Source of the DNA: Chromohalobacter nigrandesensis
GTDB taxonomy: Bacteria; Pseudomonadota; Gammaproteobacteria; Pseudomonadales; Halomonadaceae
Direction: 5' to 3'
Assembly (NCBI RefSeq): GCF_023061285.1
Contig: NZ_JAKGAM010000016.1
Location: forward strand, 1-64,000
Length of the DNA stretch: 64,000 nt
Part shown: piece by piece, positions 57,725-64,000 of the stretch
Layout of the letters: each line of letters begins with the position of its first letter
Numbering within the stretch: position 1 is the stretch's first letter
The notes under the pieces: model-generated
What the model was told of the DNA's origin: nothing
Seen by the model: the letters and a program-made list of their open reading frames with translations, nothing else
The model's database searches: none
Program-made: the position numbers and the translations under genes

Positions 57725-58771
57725 TCAGTCGAAAAGTGTCATCTGACGGCGCTGCGCCTCGGGCGTCAGGCGTACGCCGACCCCGAGTAGGCGCACGGGA
57801 CGCTCGCCGCGTGCCCAGGCGCCGTCCAGCAAGGCTTGAAAGCGTGTGGCCAGCGCTTCGCGACCCGTGGTTTCCAGGGTCGTGCTGCTGAAGTCATCGA
57901 AGCGAACCTTGACGAACAGCTTGTGAATGGCCGGTGTGCCGTGCCGTGTCAGGCGCGCTGTCAAGCGCTCGATGAGCGGCGTGAGGGCGTCGTGACAGCT
58001 TGCCAGGTCGGGCAGGTCGCGATGATAGGTCGTCTCCACGCTGACGGACTTGCGTTCACGCTCGATCTGTACCGGGCGTTCGTCGATACCTCGCGCCAGC
58101 TCGAATAGTCGACGTCCGAACTTGCCGAAGCGCTCGACCAGAGATTCGAGTGGCCATTCACGCAGGTCGCGGCAGGTGACGATGCCTAGGTCTTCGAGCT
58201 TGGCCGCCGTTGCCGGGCCGACGCCGTGCAGTTGCTTGACGGGCAAGGCGAGGAGAAAAGGCTCGACTTCGTCCGGCGCGATGACGCATAACCCATCCGG
58301 TTTATCCCAGTCGCTGGCCAGCTTGGCGATAAACTTGCTGGGTGCCGCGCCCACCGAGATGACGATACCCGTGCGTGCCAGCGCCTCCTGCTTGAGCCAC
58401 TTGGCCATCCAGGTCGCGCTCCCCTGAAAGCGTGTGACCTCACTGACATCCAGATACGCCTCGTCGAGGGATAGGGGCTCCACCAGTGACGTCAATTCAT
58501 GGAACAGCGCCTGGATGCGCGCCGAAACAGCGCGGTACTTGTCGAAGTCCGGGGAGAGCCGTGTCAAATGCGGACATAAGCGCATGGCGCGCGCCATGGG
58601 CATCGCCGAATGGATGCCGAAGGCGCGCGCGGGGTAATTGCAAGTGGCGACGACGCCACGCGTTTCGGGACTGCCGCCGATCGCCAGGGGAATGTCACGT
58701 AACGCTGGATCGTCGCGCATTTCCACGGCGGCATAAAAGCAGTCACAATCGGCGTGAAGGATCTTGCGCAT
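57725..58771 (-). CDS. dinB: DNA polymerase IV
   Basis: Translesion Y-family polymerase of 348 residues. It has the metal-binding HADCDCFYAAVEM near the start, the SLDEAYLDVS motif, a GVGPATAAKLEDLG helix-hairpin-helix, and a C-terminal clamp-binding QMTLF. It lies 18 bp after lexA on the same strand, so it is probably cotranscribed with it and induced in the SOS response. Confidence 0.95.
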   Translation of the reverse strand: MRKILHADCDCFYAAVEMRDDPALRDIPLAIGGSPETRGVVATCNYPARAFGIHSAMPMARAMRLCPHLTRLSPDFDKYRAVSARIQALFHELTSLVEPLSLDEAYLDVSEVTRFQGSATWMAKWLKQEALARTGIVISVGAAPSKFIAKLASDWDKPDGLCVIAPDEVEPFLLALPVKQLHGVGPATAAKLEDLGIVTCRDLREWPLESLVERFGKFGRRLFELARGIDERPVQIERERKSVSVETTYHRDLPDLASCHDALTPLIERLTARLTRHGTPAIHKLFVKVRFDDFSSTTLETTGREALATRFQALLDGAWARGERPVRLLGVGVRLTPEAQRRQMTLFD

Positions 58772-58789
58772 GATGAACGGCGTGTCGGC

Positions 58790-59428
58790 TCAGTGCAGGC
58801 CGTTACCGCCACCGCCACGAATCACGCCGACGCCGAGACCTTCGATTTCGAGTTCCTGGTGGCGTAGATCGACCTCGATGGGTGAAAAATCCTCGTTTTC
58901 GGCGAGCAGCCAGACATGATGGCCTTGACGCTTGAAGCGCTTGACGGTGACATCGTCTTCCAGGCGGGCGACGACGATCTGACCATCGCGGATCTGTTGA
59001 GTGCGATGCACGGCGAGCAGGTCGCCATCGAGAATGCCGGCATTCTTCATCGAGAGCCCGCGAACGCGCAGCAGATAATCGGCGCGAGGGGTGAAATAGT
59101 CGGGTGCGAGAGGGCAGTGCCGGTCGATGTGTGCCGCGGCGAGGATTGGGCTACCGGCGGCGACCTCACCCACGACCGGCAGGCCGTCGGCGTTGGCCGA
59201 AGCGCTATCGTCCTCCCCGGTGAGACGGATGCCGCGTGAGGTGCCGGGGATCATGCGAATGACGCCCTTGCGATCGAGCGCGCGAAGATGTTCCTCGGCG
59301 GCATTCGGCGAGCGAAAGCCCAAGGCCCGGGCAATTTCGGCGCGCGTCGGCGGATAGCCAAGCTCATTCATTGTCTTGACGATAAAATCGAAGACGTGTT
59401 GCTGGCGCGAAGTTAACGAGCGTGACAT
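58790..59428 (-). CDS. lexA: SOS repressor LexA
   Basis: A 212-residue repressor with winged helix-turn-helix ([24 protein letters not shown]), the Ala91-Gly92 self-cleavage site, and the Ser126/Lys163 dyad. The ATG at 59428 has GGAGG 5 bases upstream; longer upstream frames are not conserved. It is upstream of dinB and divergent from the psrA-like gene. Confidence 0.95.
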   Translation of the reverse strand: MSRSLTSRQQHVFDFIVKTMNELGYPPTRAEIARALGFRSPNAAEEHLRALDRKGVIRMIPGTSRGIRLTGEDDSASANADGLPVVGEVAAGSPILAAAHIDRHCPLAPDYFTPRADYLLRVRGLSMKNAGILDGDLLAVHRTQQIRDGQIVVARLEDDVTVKRFKRQGHHVWLLAENEDFSPIEVDLRHQELEIEGLGVGVIRGGGGNGLH

Positions 59429-59467
59429 GGGGCCTCCAGCAGGCACTGACGTGTTCAAGCATACAGT

Positions 59468-59483
59468 ATGTGATTGTATCCAG
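59468..59483 (-). promoter_or_regulatory. Weak SOS-box candidate upstream of lexA
   Basis: On the minus strand CTGGATACAATCACAT matches 10 of 16 positions of the E. coli CTG-N10-CAG consensus, with the left half good and the right half poor. It is 40 bp before the lexA start. Confidence 0.3.
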
Positions 59484-59532
59484 TCTTGGGCGTGGTGCAA
59501 CCATTCGCGTCGTCATTCTCACAGGGGCATGG

Positions 59533-59597
59533 CGTTTCAAACGTGGGGGATTTGTCGTTATCGACGACAAGGCTTAGAATCGGAATGTTTTAAACAT
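59533..59597 (+). promoter_or_regulatory. Promoter with two GTTTnAAAC palindromes before the psrA-like gene
   Basis: TTGTCG (59552) and TAGAAT (59575) are separated by 17 bp. A CGTTTCAAACG palindrome (59533-59543) lies just upstream and an ATGTTTTAAACAT palindrome (59585-59597) lies at the expected start of transcription. The pair fits operators for self-repression by the TetR-type protein encoded next. Confidence 0.65.
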
Positions 59598-59622
59598 CCG
59601 TTTATTCCACGCGGGGCGCCCC

Positions 59623-60282
59623 ATGGCTCAGACAGATACAGTGACGCGCATTCTCGATACCGCTGAGGTCCTGTTTGCCGAGCGGGGGTTCGCCGAGACC
59701 TCGCTGCGTACCATCACCAGCAAGGCCAAGGTCAATCTGGCAGCCGTCAATTACCATTTCGGTTCCAAGAAGGCGCTCATTCAGGCGGTCTTCGCGCGCT
59801 ATCTCGATCCCTTTTCCGAGCGCTTTCACCAAGCCCTGGATGAGCTCGAGGTGCAATACCGGGACGAGGCCATTCCCCTCGAGGTGTTGTTGGAGACGCT
59901 GGCGCGCACGGTGTTGGAAGTCCCCGCCGAGCGCAATAGCCTCAAGGTGTTCATGCGCTTGCTGGGGCTCGCCTATACCCAGGCCCAGGGCCACTTGCGC
60001 CGTTACATCCAGGAGCACTATGGCAATGTGTTCTCGCGCTTCAGCGACCTGGTGCGTCGTGCCACGCCGGAACTGCCCGAGGCGGAACGCTTCTGGCGGT
60101 TACACTTCATGCTGGGCACGGTGATCTTCACGTTGTCGGGTCTCGATGCCTTGCGCGATATCGCCGACAAGGATTATCACGAGCATGTCAGCGTGCGCGA
60201 TTTGATTCGGCGTCTGCGCCCGGTGGTCGTGGCCGGCATGCAGGCGCCATTGCCCGATGATGCGCTCAAGGTGGCGGGATGA
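59623..60282 (+). CDS. psrA: TetR-family regulator, PsrA-like
   Basis: A 219-residue TetR-type regulator with an N-terminal HTH (SLRTITSKAKVNLAAVNYHFGSKKALIQAVF) and a ligand domain. Between lexA and nagZ it has the same place as Pseudomonas psrA, which senses long-chain fatty acids and regulates beta-oxidation and rpoS. The assignment rests on position and sequence style. Its stop overlaps the start of the next gene. Confidence 0.8.
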   Translation: MAQTDTVTRILDTAEVLFAERGFAETSLRTITSKAKVNLAAVNYHFGSKKALIQAVFARYLDPFSERFHQALDELEVQYRDEAIPLEVLLETLARTVLEVPAERNSLKVFMRLLGLAYTQAQGHLRRYIQEHYGNVFSRFSDLVRRATPELPEAERFWRLHFMLGTVIFTLSGLDALRDIADKDYHEHVSVRDLIRRLRPVVVAGMQAPLPDDALKVAG

Positions 60283-60800
60283 TGCGAACGCCACAACTCG
60301 CCCATCTGCCCCCCGAGCGGGATGTCTGGCTGGACATCGATCTCGGAACGCAATCGCTGACGATCCGTGAAGGCGACGCGTGCCGCGAGACGTTCGCGAT
60401 TTCCTCGGGCGCTCACGGTATCGGGCAGCACGAGGGCAGCGGGCAAACGCCTGTGGGCTGGCATTACGTGCGCGCAGTTATCGGTAATGGCCTGCCACCC
60501 GGCAGTGTCTTTCGCGGACGGCGCCCCACCGGCGAGGTGTTTTCGCCCGAACTGGCCCGTACTCACCCTGAGCGAGATTGGATATTGACGCGTATCCTGT
60601 GGTTGTGTGGCTTGGAGCGAGGCGTCAACCGCGGGGGCGATGTCGATAGCCAGCGCCGCTATATATACCTCCATGGCACGCCCGCCGAGGAGCCGATGGG
60701 GACGCCGGCCTCGCATGGCTGCATACGGTTGCGCGATGAAGCGTTGCTGGTCGTGTGCGACGCAGCAACGGCCGGCACCCCGGTCTGGCTGCATGACTGA
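60279..60800 (+). CDS. YkuD L,D-transpeptidase-family protein, no signal peptide
   Basis: A 173-residue YkuD domain with catalytic His132 (YLHG) and the SHGCIRL motif (Cys148). It lacks a signal peptide, membrane helix or lipobox, so it should act in the cytoplasm, unlike ordinary cell-wall L,D-transpeptidases. The downstream nagZ, a cytoplasmic wall-recycling enzyme, suggests a role as a murein L,D-carboxypeptidase. This is inference. It is translationally coupled to the psrA-like gene. Confidence 0.82.
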   Translation: MMRTPQLAHLPPERDVWLDIDLGTQSLTIREGDACRETFAISSGAHGIGQHEGSGQTPVGWHYVRAVIGNGLPPGSVFRGRRPTGEVFSPELARTHPERDWILTRILWLCGLERGVNRGGDVDSQRRYIYLHGTPAEEPMGTPASHGCIRLRDEALLVVCDAATAGTPVWLHD

Positions 60801-60883
60801 GAGGGTATTTACACAACGGGCTGCGCTCGACGTCATGCCGTTCACCGCCTAGAATCCTTCCTCCATTTTCCAGGAGCGCGACC

Positions 60884-61906
60884 ATGACCCAACCTCTCGG
60901 CCCGGTCATGCTGGACATCGAAAGTAATCAACTCAGCGACGACGAACGTCATCTTCTGGCACGCCCCGAGATCGGTGGGGTAATCCTCTTCCAGCGCAAT
61001 ACGCAGGATGCCGAGCAAGTACGCGCATTGACGCGGGCGATTCGCGACGTGCGTCCCGATGTGTTGCTGGCGATCGACCAGGAAGGCGGGCGTGTTCAGC
61101 GCCTGCGTGATGGCGTGACGCGGTTGCCGTCCATGGCGACGCTGGCTGCCGGGTATGCCGAGACCCCCGATACGGCGCGCGCCTTGGTCCATGAAGCCGG
61201 CTGGCTGTTGGGCATGGAGATGGCGGCCTGCGGTTTCGATATTACCTTCGCCCCGGTGCTCGATGTCGACGATCAGCATTCGCCGGCTATCGGTGATCGT
61301 AGCTTTTCCGCCGATCCTGAAATCGTCACGGTGCTTGGCGAAGCCTTCATCGATGGGTTGCACGAGGCCGGCATGATCGCCGTGGGCAAGCACTTCCCCG
61401 GGCATGGCGGCGTCAGTCTCGACTCGCACCATGCCTTACCCGAGGACACGCGCTCGCTAGCGGAGCTGCGTGGGCACGATCTGATTCCCTTCAAGGCGCT
61501 CTCCGGCAAGCTGGATGCCGTGATGCCGGCGCATGTGGTGTATACCGCGTTCGATTCGCGCCCGGCGGGCTTTTCTCCTCCCTGGCTTGGCATGTTGCGC
61601 GAGGAACTCTCCTTCAAAGGCGTGGTGTTTTCCGATGACCTGAGCATGGCCGGCGCGCACGTGGCTGGGTCGCCCTCGGCGCGTGCCGAGGCCGCCTGGG
61701 CGGCGGGGTGTGACATGGTACTGGTGTGTAACGATCGTTCTGCAGCACTCGAAGTACTCGATGTGGCGGCCGGGCATGCCTCCAAGCGTCTCGGTAAATT
61801 GCGCTACGGCCGGGCCCGCCCCGAGCTTGAAACGCTGCCGGCGTTGGCGCGTTGGCGTCGTGCGCATGCCCGTCTCGAGGCACTTTCGGAACAGCCCACG
61901 CACTAA
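60884..61906 (+). CDS. nagZ: Beta-N-acetylhexosaminidase NagZ
   Basis: Cytoplasmic glycosidase that removes GlcNAc from recycled muropeptides. The 340-residue family 3 enzyme has KHFPGHGGVSLDSHH with the catalytic His and FSDDLSMAG with the catalytic Asp nucleophile. It lacks a signal peptide, as expected for recycling. Confidence 0.95.
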   Translation: MTQPLGPVMLDIESNQLSDDERHLLARPEIGGVILFQRNTQDAEQVRALTRAIRDVRPDVLLAIDQEGGRVQRLRDGVTRLPSMATLAAGYAETPDTARALVHEAGWLLGMEMAACGFDITFAPVLDVDDQHSPAIGDRSFSADPEIVTVLGEAFIDGLHEAGMIAVGKHFPGHGGVSLDSHHALPEDTRSLAELRGHDLIPFKALSGKLDAVMPAHVVYTAFDSRPAGFSPPWLGMLREELSFKGVVFSDDLSMAGAHVAGSPSARAEAAWAAGCDMVLVCNDRSAALEVLDVAAGHASKRLGKLRYGRARPELETLPALARWRRAHARLEALSEQPTH

Positions 61907-61957
61907 TCTCGCCACGGGCTATCGGCGTAGTTACCTGTACTAAAAGGAAGGATCCTC

Positions 61958-63277
61958 GTGTTTGAATTTTTTTCTCCCGTGATGGATTGGGTTCAAACCA
62001 CTCTCGGCATGCCGCTGTGGGTGGCGGCGATTGGTTTGGTCATCGCCCTGACGCTGATCGTCGACCTGGTGAGCTGGGTCGTCATCTGGCGTCTCGGGCC
62101 GTTATTGGAGAAGACCAACAATCGTTGGGCGGACATCCTGATCAAGGCACTGCGACGCCCGTTGCGCCTCTGGATCTGGCTGATGGGTGTCACTCTCTGC
62201 CTGACCGTCGTTCGTTATCACTGGGAGATCGAGTGGGCGGAGGGGCATCTGACCCAGGCGCGCGCCGTCATTACGTTGCTCTTGCTGGCCTGGGCGGGGC
62301 TCAGGGCCGTGAAGCTTCTCGAAAAACGCCTGGTGTTTCCGCCAGCGGGGCATCGTGGCAAGTCCATGGATGCCGATACGGCATCGGCCGTGGCCAAGAT
62401 ATTGGGCGCGGTGGTCGTCGTCATCATCGGGTTGTTGATTCTCACGAGCTTGGGTGTCTCGCCCTCGGGGGTGGCCGCCTTCGGTGGGGCTGGCGGGCTG
62501 ATCATCGGCTTCGCCGCCAAAGATATGCTGGCCAATTTCTTGGGTGGATTAATGATTCACCTGGACAAGCCGTTTCGCGTCGGCGACTGGATCAAATCTC
62601 CAGATCGCGATATCGAAGGGGTCGTGGAAGATATCGGCTGGCGCTTGACGCGCATCCGCACCTTCGCGTCACGTCCGATCTATATCCCCAACTCCGCCTT
62701 CAGCAGCCTGGTGCTCGAGAATCCTTCACGCATGTGGAATCGGCGCCTATACGAAACCATCCGGGTGCGTTATACCGATATCGAGCGTGTGTCTGACATC
62801 GTCAAGGCAATCCGCTCAATGCTCGATGCGCATGATGACGTGGATACCGATGAGCAAACTCTGGTGTACTTCCAGAGCTATGGTGAGCATGCGCTGGAGT
62901 TGATCGTGTATGCCTTTGCCAAGACCACTGACTGGGCCGAATTCCAGTCGATGAAGCAGGACATTCTGCTACGTGTCTACGATATCGTTCGCGAGCATGA
63001 GGCACGTCTGGCGTTGCCGGCCTCCGAATTGCATATTGCCGGCCCGGTGGCGATCACCGACGAGACGAGCGGTGATAGTGTGCAGAACGAGGCCGGCAAT
63101 GATGATAATGATGCCGATGCCGGTGACGATCAGAACGCGACATCCGGAAACCCCCACTCGCAAGCGGCGCCCGACCGCGAGGCGCCCTATACATCGTCTC
63201 GCCAGCGTTCGCGCAATGCCGGACGAGGCGAAGTGAATGAAGCTTCCCAGGATCACGACCAGGAATCCGATGCCTAA
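61958..63277 (+). CDS. Small-conductance mechanosensitive channel (MscS family)
   Basis: A 439-residue inner-membrane channel with about four or five N-terminal helices and the pore/hinge segment VAAFGGAGGLIIGFAAKDMLANFLGG near residues 170-195, then a cytoplasmic MscS beta domain (KPFRVGDWIKSPD). The C-terminal ~75 residues are a low-complexity acidic tail. It probably releases solutes on osmotic downshock, useful in a halophile. GTG start with AAGGA upstream. Confidence 0.9.
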   Translation: MFEFFSPVMDWVQTTLGMPLWVAAIGLVIALTLIVDLVSWVVIWRLGPLLEKTNNRWADILIKALRRPLRLWIWLMGVTLCLTVVRYHWEIEWAEGHLTQARAVITLLLLAWAGLRAVKLLEKRLVFPPAGHRGKSMDADTASAVAKILGAVVVVIIGLLILTSLGVSPSGVAAFGGAGGLIIGFAAKDMLANFLGGLMIHLDKPFRVGDWIKSPDRDIEGVVEDIGWRLTRIRTFASRPIYIPNSAFSSLVLENPSRMWNRRLYETIRVRYTDIERVSDIVKAIRSMLDAHDDVDTDEQTLVYFQSYGEHALELIVYAFAKTTDWAEFQSMKQDILLRVYDIVREHEARLALPASELHIAGPVAITDETSGDSVQNEAGNDDNDADAGDDQNATSGNPHSQAAPDREAPYTSSRQRSRNAGRGEVNEASQDHDQESDA

Positions 63278-63848
63278 ATCTACTCCCGTTTGCCAGGAAT
63301 CCCTGGCGACCATGCGCGATGTCATGGCGCATGCCGATTGCCTCATTTCGCAGCAGGAAGTCGAGCGTGCGCTCGACCGTATGGCGGAAGAGATCACCCA
63401 AGACCTGGGTGACAAGCTGCCAGTTTTCTACTGCGTGATGAACGGCGGCCTGATCACCACCGGGCATCTACTGACGCGGCTCGGCTTCCCGCTGGAAGTG
63501 GATTATCTACATGCGACGCGCTATCGCGGCGGTGTGCGTGGAGGCGAGCTTTTCTGGCGCGTTTCACCCGAGATTCCCATGGCCGATCGCCATGTGGTGA
63601 TCGTCGACGATATCCTCGATGAAGGCACGACGCTGGCGGCGATTCTGGACTATTGTCGTCGGGCGGGCGCGGCGAGTATTGCGACGGCGGTACTGGTCGA
63701 TAAGCGTCACGACCGTAAGGCCGTGCCGGATCTCCAGGCGGATTATTGCAGCCTCGAGGTCGTCGACCGCTATGTGTTCGGCTTCGGTATGGACTACAAG
63801 GGCTACTGGCGCAATGCGCCGGGGATCTTTGCGCCGCGCGGTATGTGA
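63270..63848 (+). CDS. hpt: Hypoxanthine-guanine phosphoribosyltransferase
   Basis: A 192-residue purine salvage enzyme with the PRPP loop VIVDDILDEGTT and the purine/ribose loops MNGGLITTGHLL and YLHATRYRGG. It is somewhat longer at the N-terminus than E. coli Hpt. The ATG overlaps the MscS stop by 8 bp, with AGGA upstream. Confidence 0.88.
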   Translation: MPKSTPVCQESLATMRDVMAHADCLISQQEVERALDRMAEEITQDLGDKLPVFYCVMNGGLITTGHLLTRLGFPLEVDYLHATRYRGGVRGGELFWRVSPEIPMADRHVVIVDDILDEGTTLAAILDYCRRAGAASIATAVLVDKRHDRKAVPDLQADYCSLEVVDRYVFGFGMDYKGYWRNAPGIFAPRGM

Positions 63849-63924
63849 GTCAGCGCTCTGCCATAATGAAGCCGTACGCATGAAGCGCTGGCTTGCAGCG
63901 TCTTTTCGCAACAGAAGGTGAGGG

Positions 63925-64000
63925 ATGGTGACGACGGAATCCGAGATAATCTTCGAGGAGTGGCCCACGCGTGACGGCGGACGCCTCGGCGTCATCACGC
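63925..64000 (+). CDS. Start of enoyl-CoA hydratase/isomerase-family gene, partial
   Basis: Only the first 25 codons are visible: MVTTESEIIFEEWPTRDGGR followed by LGVIT. This resembles the N-terminus of enoyl-CoA hydratase / 3-hydroxyisobutyryl-CoA hydrolase proteins (FEE...GRxGVxTL). The ATG follows GAAGGTGAGGG. The rest is beyond the window. Confidence 0.5.
   Translation, partial: MVTTESEIIFEEWPTRDGGRLGVIT

Overview
The window looks like chromosomal DNA of a moderately GC-rich gammaproteobacterium, most probably a halomonad (Halomonas/Chromohalobacter type). This rests on gene orders shared with Pseudomonas and Halomonas relatives (lexA-psrA-nagZ, purN-purM next to hda, upp-uraA) and on the style of the proteins. 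No rRNA gene is present, so the genus is inferred.

Positions 1-17,200 hold an iron-acquisition locus. It contains the 3' end of a non-ribosomal peptide synthetase (carrier, epimerization and thioesterase domains), two TonB-dependent receptors, a periplasmic ferric-siderophore-binding protein, an ornithine/lysine N-monooxygenase, an IucB-like acyltransferase, a PvdE/SyrD-type exporter, a siderophore-interacting reductase, a FecE/FhuC ATPase and a double-length FhuB permease. Six Fur-box-like sites stand before these units. Together they can make, export, re-import and reduce one peptide hydroxamate siderophore. A scrap of an IS3-family element lies between the two receptors.

Positions 17,290-34,000 are mainly housekeeping: metG, a gamma-glutamylcyclotransferase, thiI, a DUF3581 gene, a TerB-like gene, apbC, dcd, purN-purM, an AI-2E transporter with hda, fumC, an EEP-family phosphodiesterase, glpD and glpR with GlpR-like operators. 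Two repeat tracts flank dcd. Two identical tRNA-Val(GAC) genes follow at 34.3-34.6 kb.

Positions 34,600-38,140 form a methionine block on the minus strand: free methionine-(R)-sulfoxide reductase and the metN-metI-metQ transporter. The metN leader has a strong promoter, an RNA element that fits the SAM-II riboswitch, and an intrinsic terminator. This is the most interesting non-coding feature of the window.

Positions 38,280-43,600 carry ribE, apt, gpt, ung, upp, uraA and a cupin-HTH regulator. Positions 43,640-54,480 carry a two-component system (histidine kinase and NtrC-type regulator) divergent from tupABC (tungstate uptake), then mobA, mobB, moeA, a moaC-moaD fusion, moaE and moaA. A perfect palindrome and a -24/-12 (sigma-54) promoter between the regulator and tupA suggest that the two-component system controls tungstate/molybdate uptake.

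The last 10 kb hold an H-NS-like protein, an RNase J-like protein, purU, dinB, lexA, a psrA-like regulator cotranscribed with a YkuD-domain protein lacking a signal peptide, nagZ, an MscS channel, a hypoxanthine-guanine phosphoribosyltransferase, and the first codons of an enoyl-CoA hydratase-like gene.
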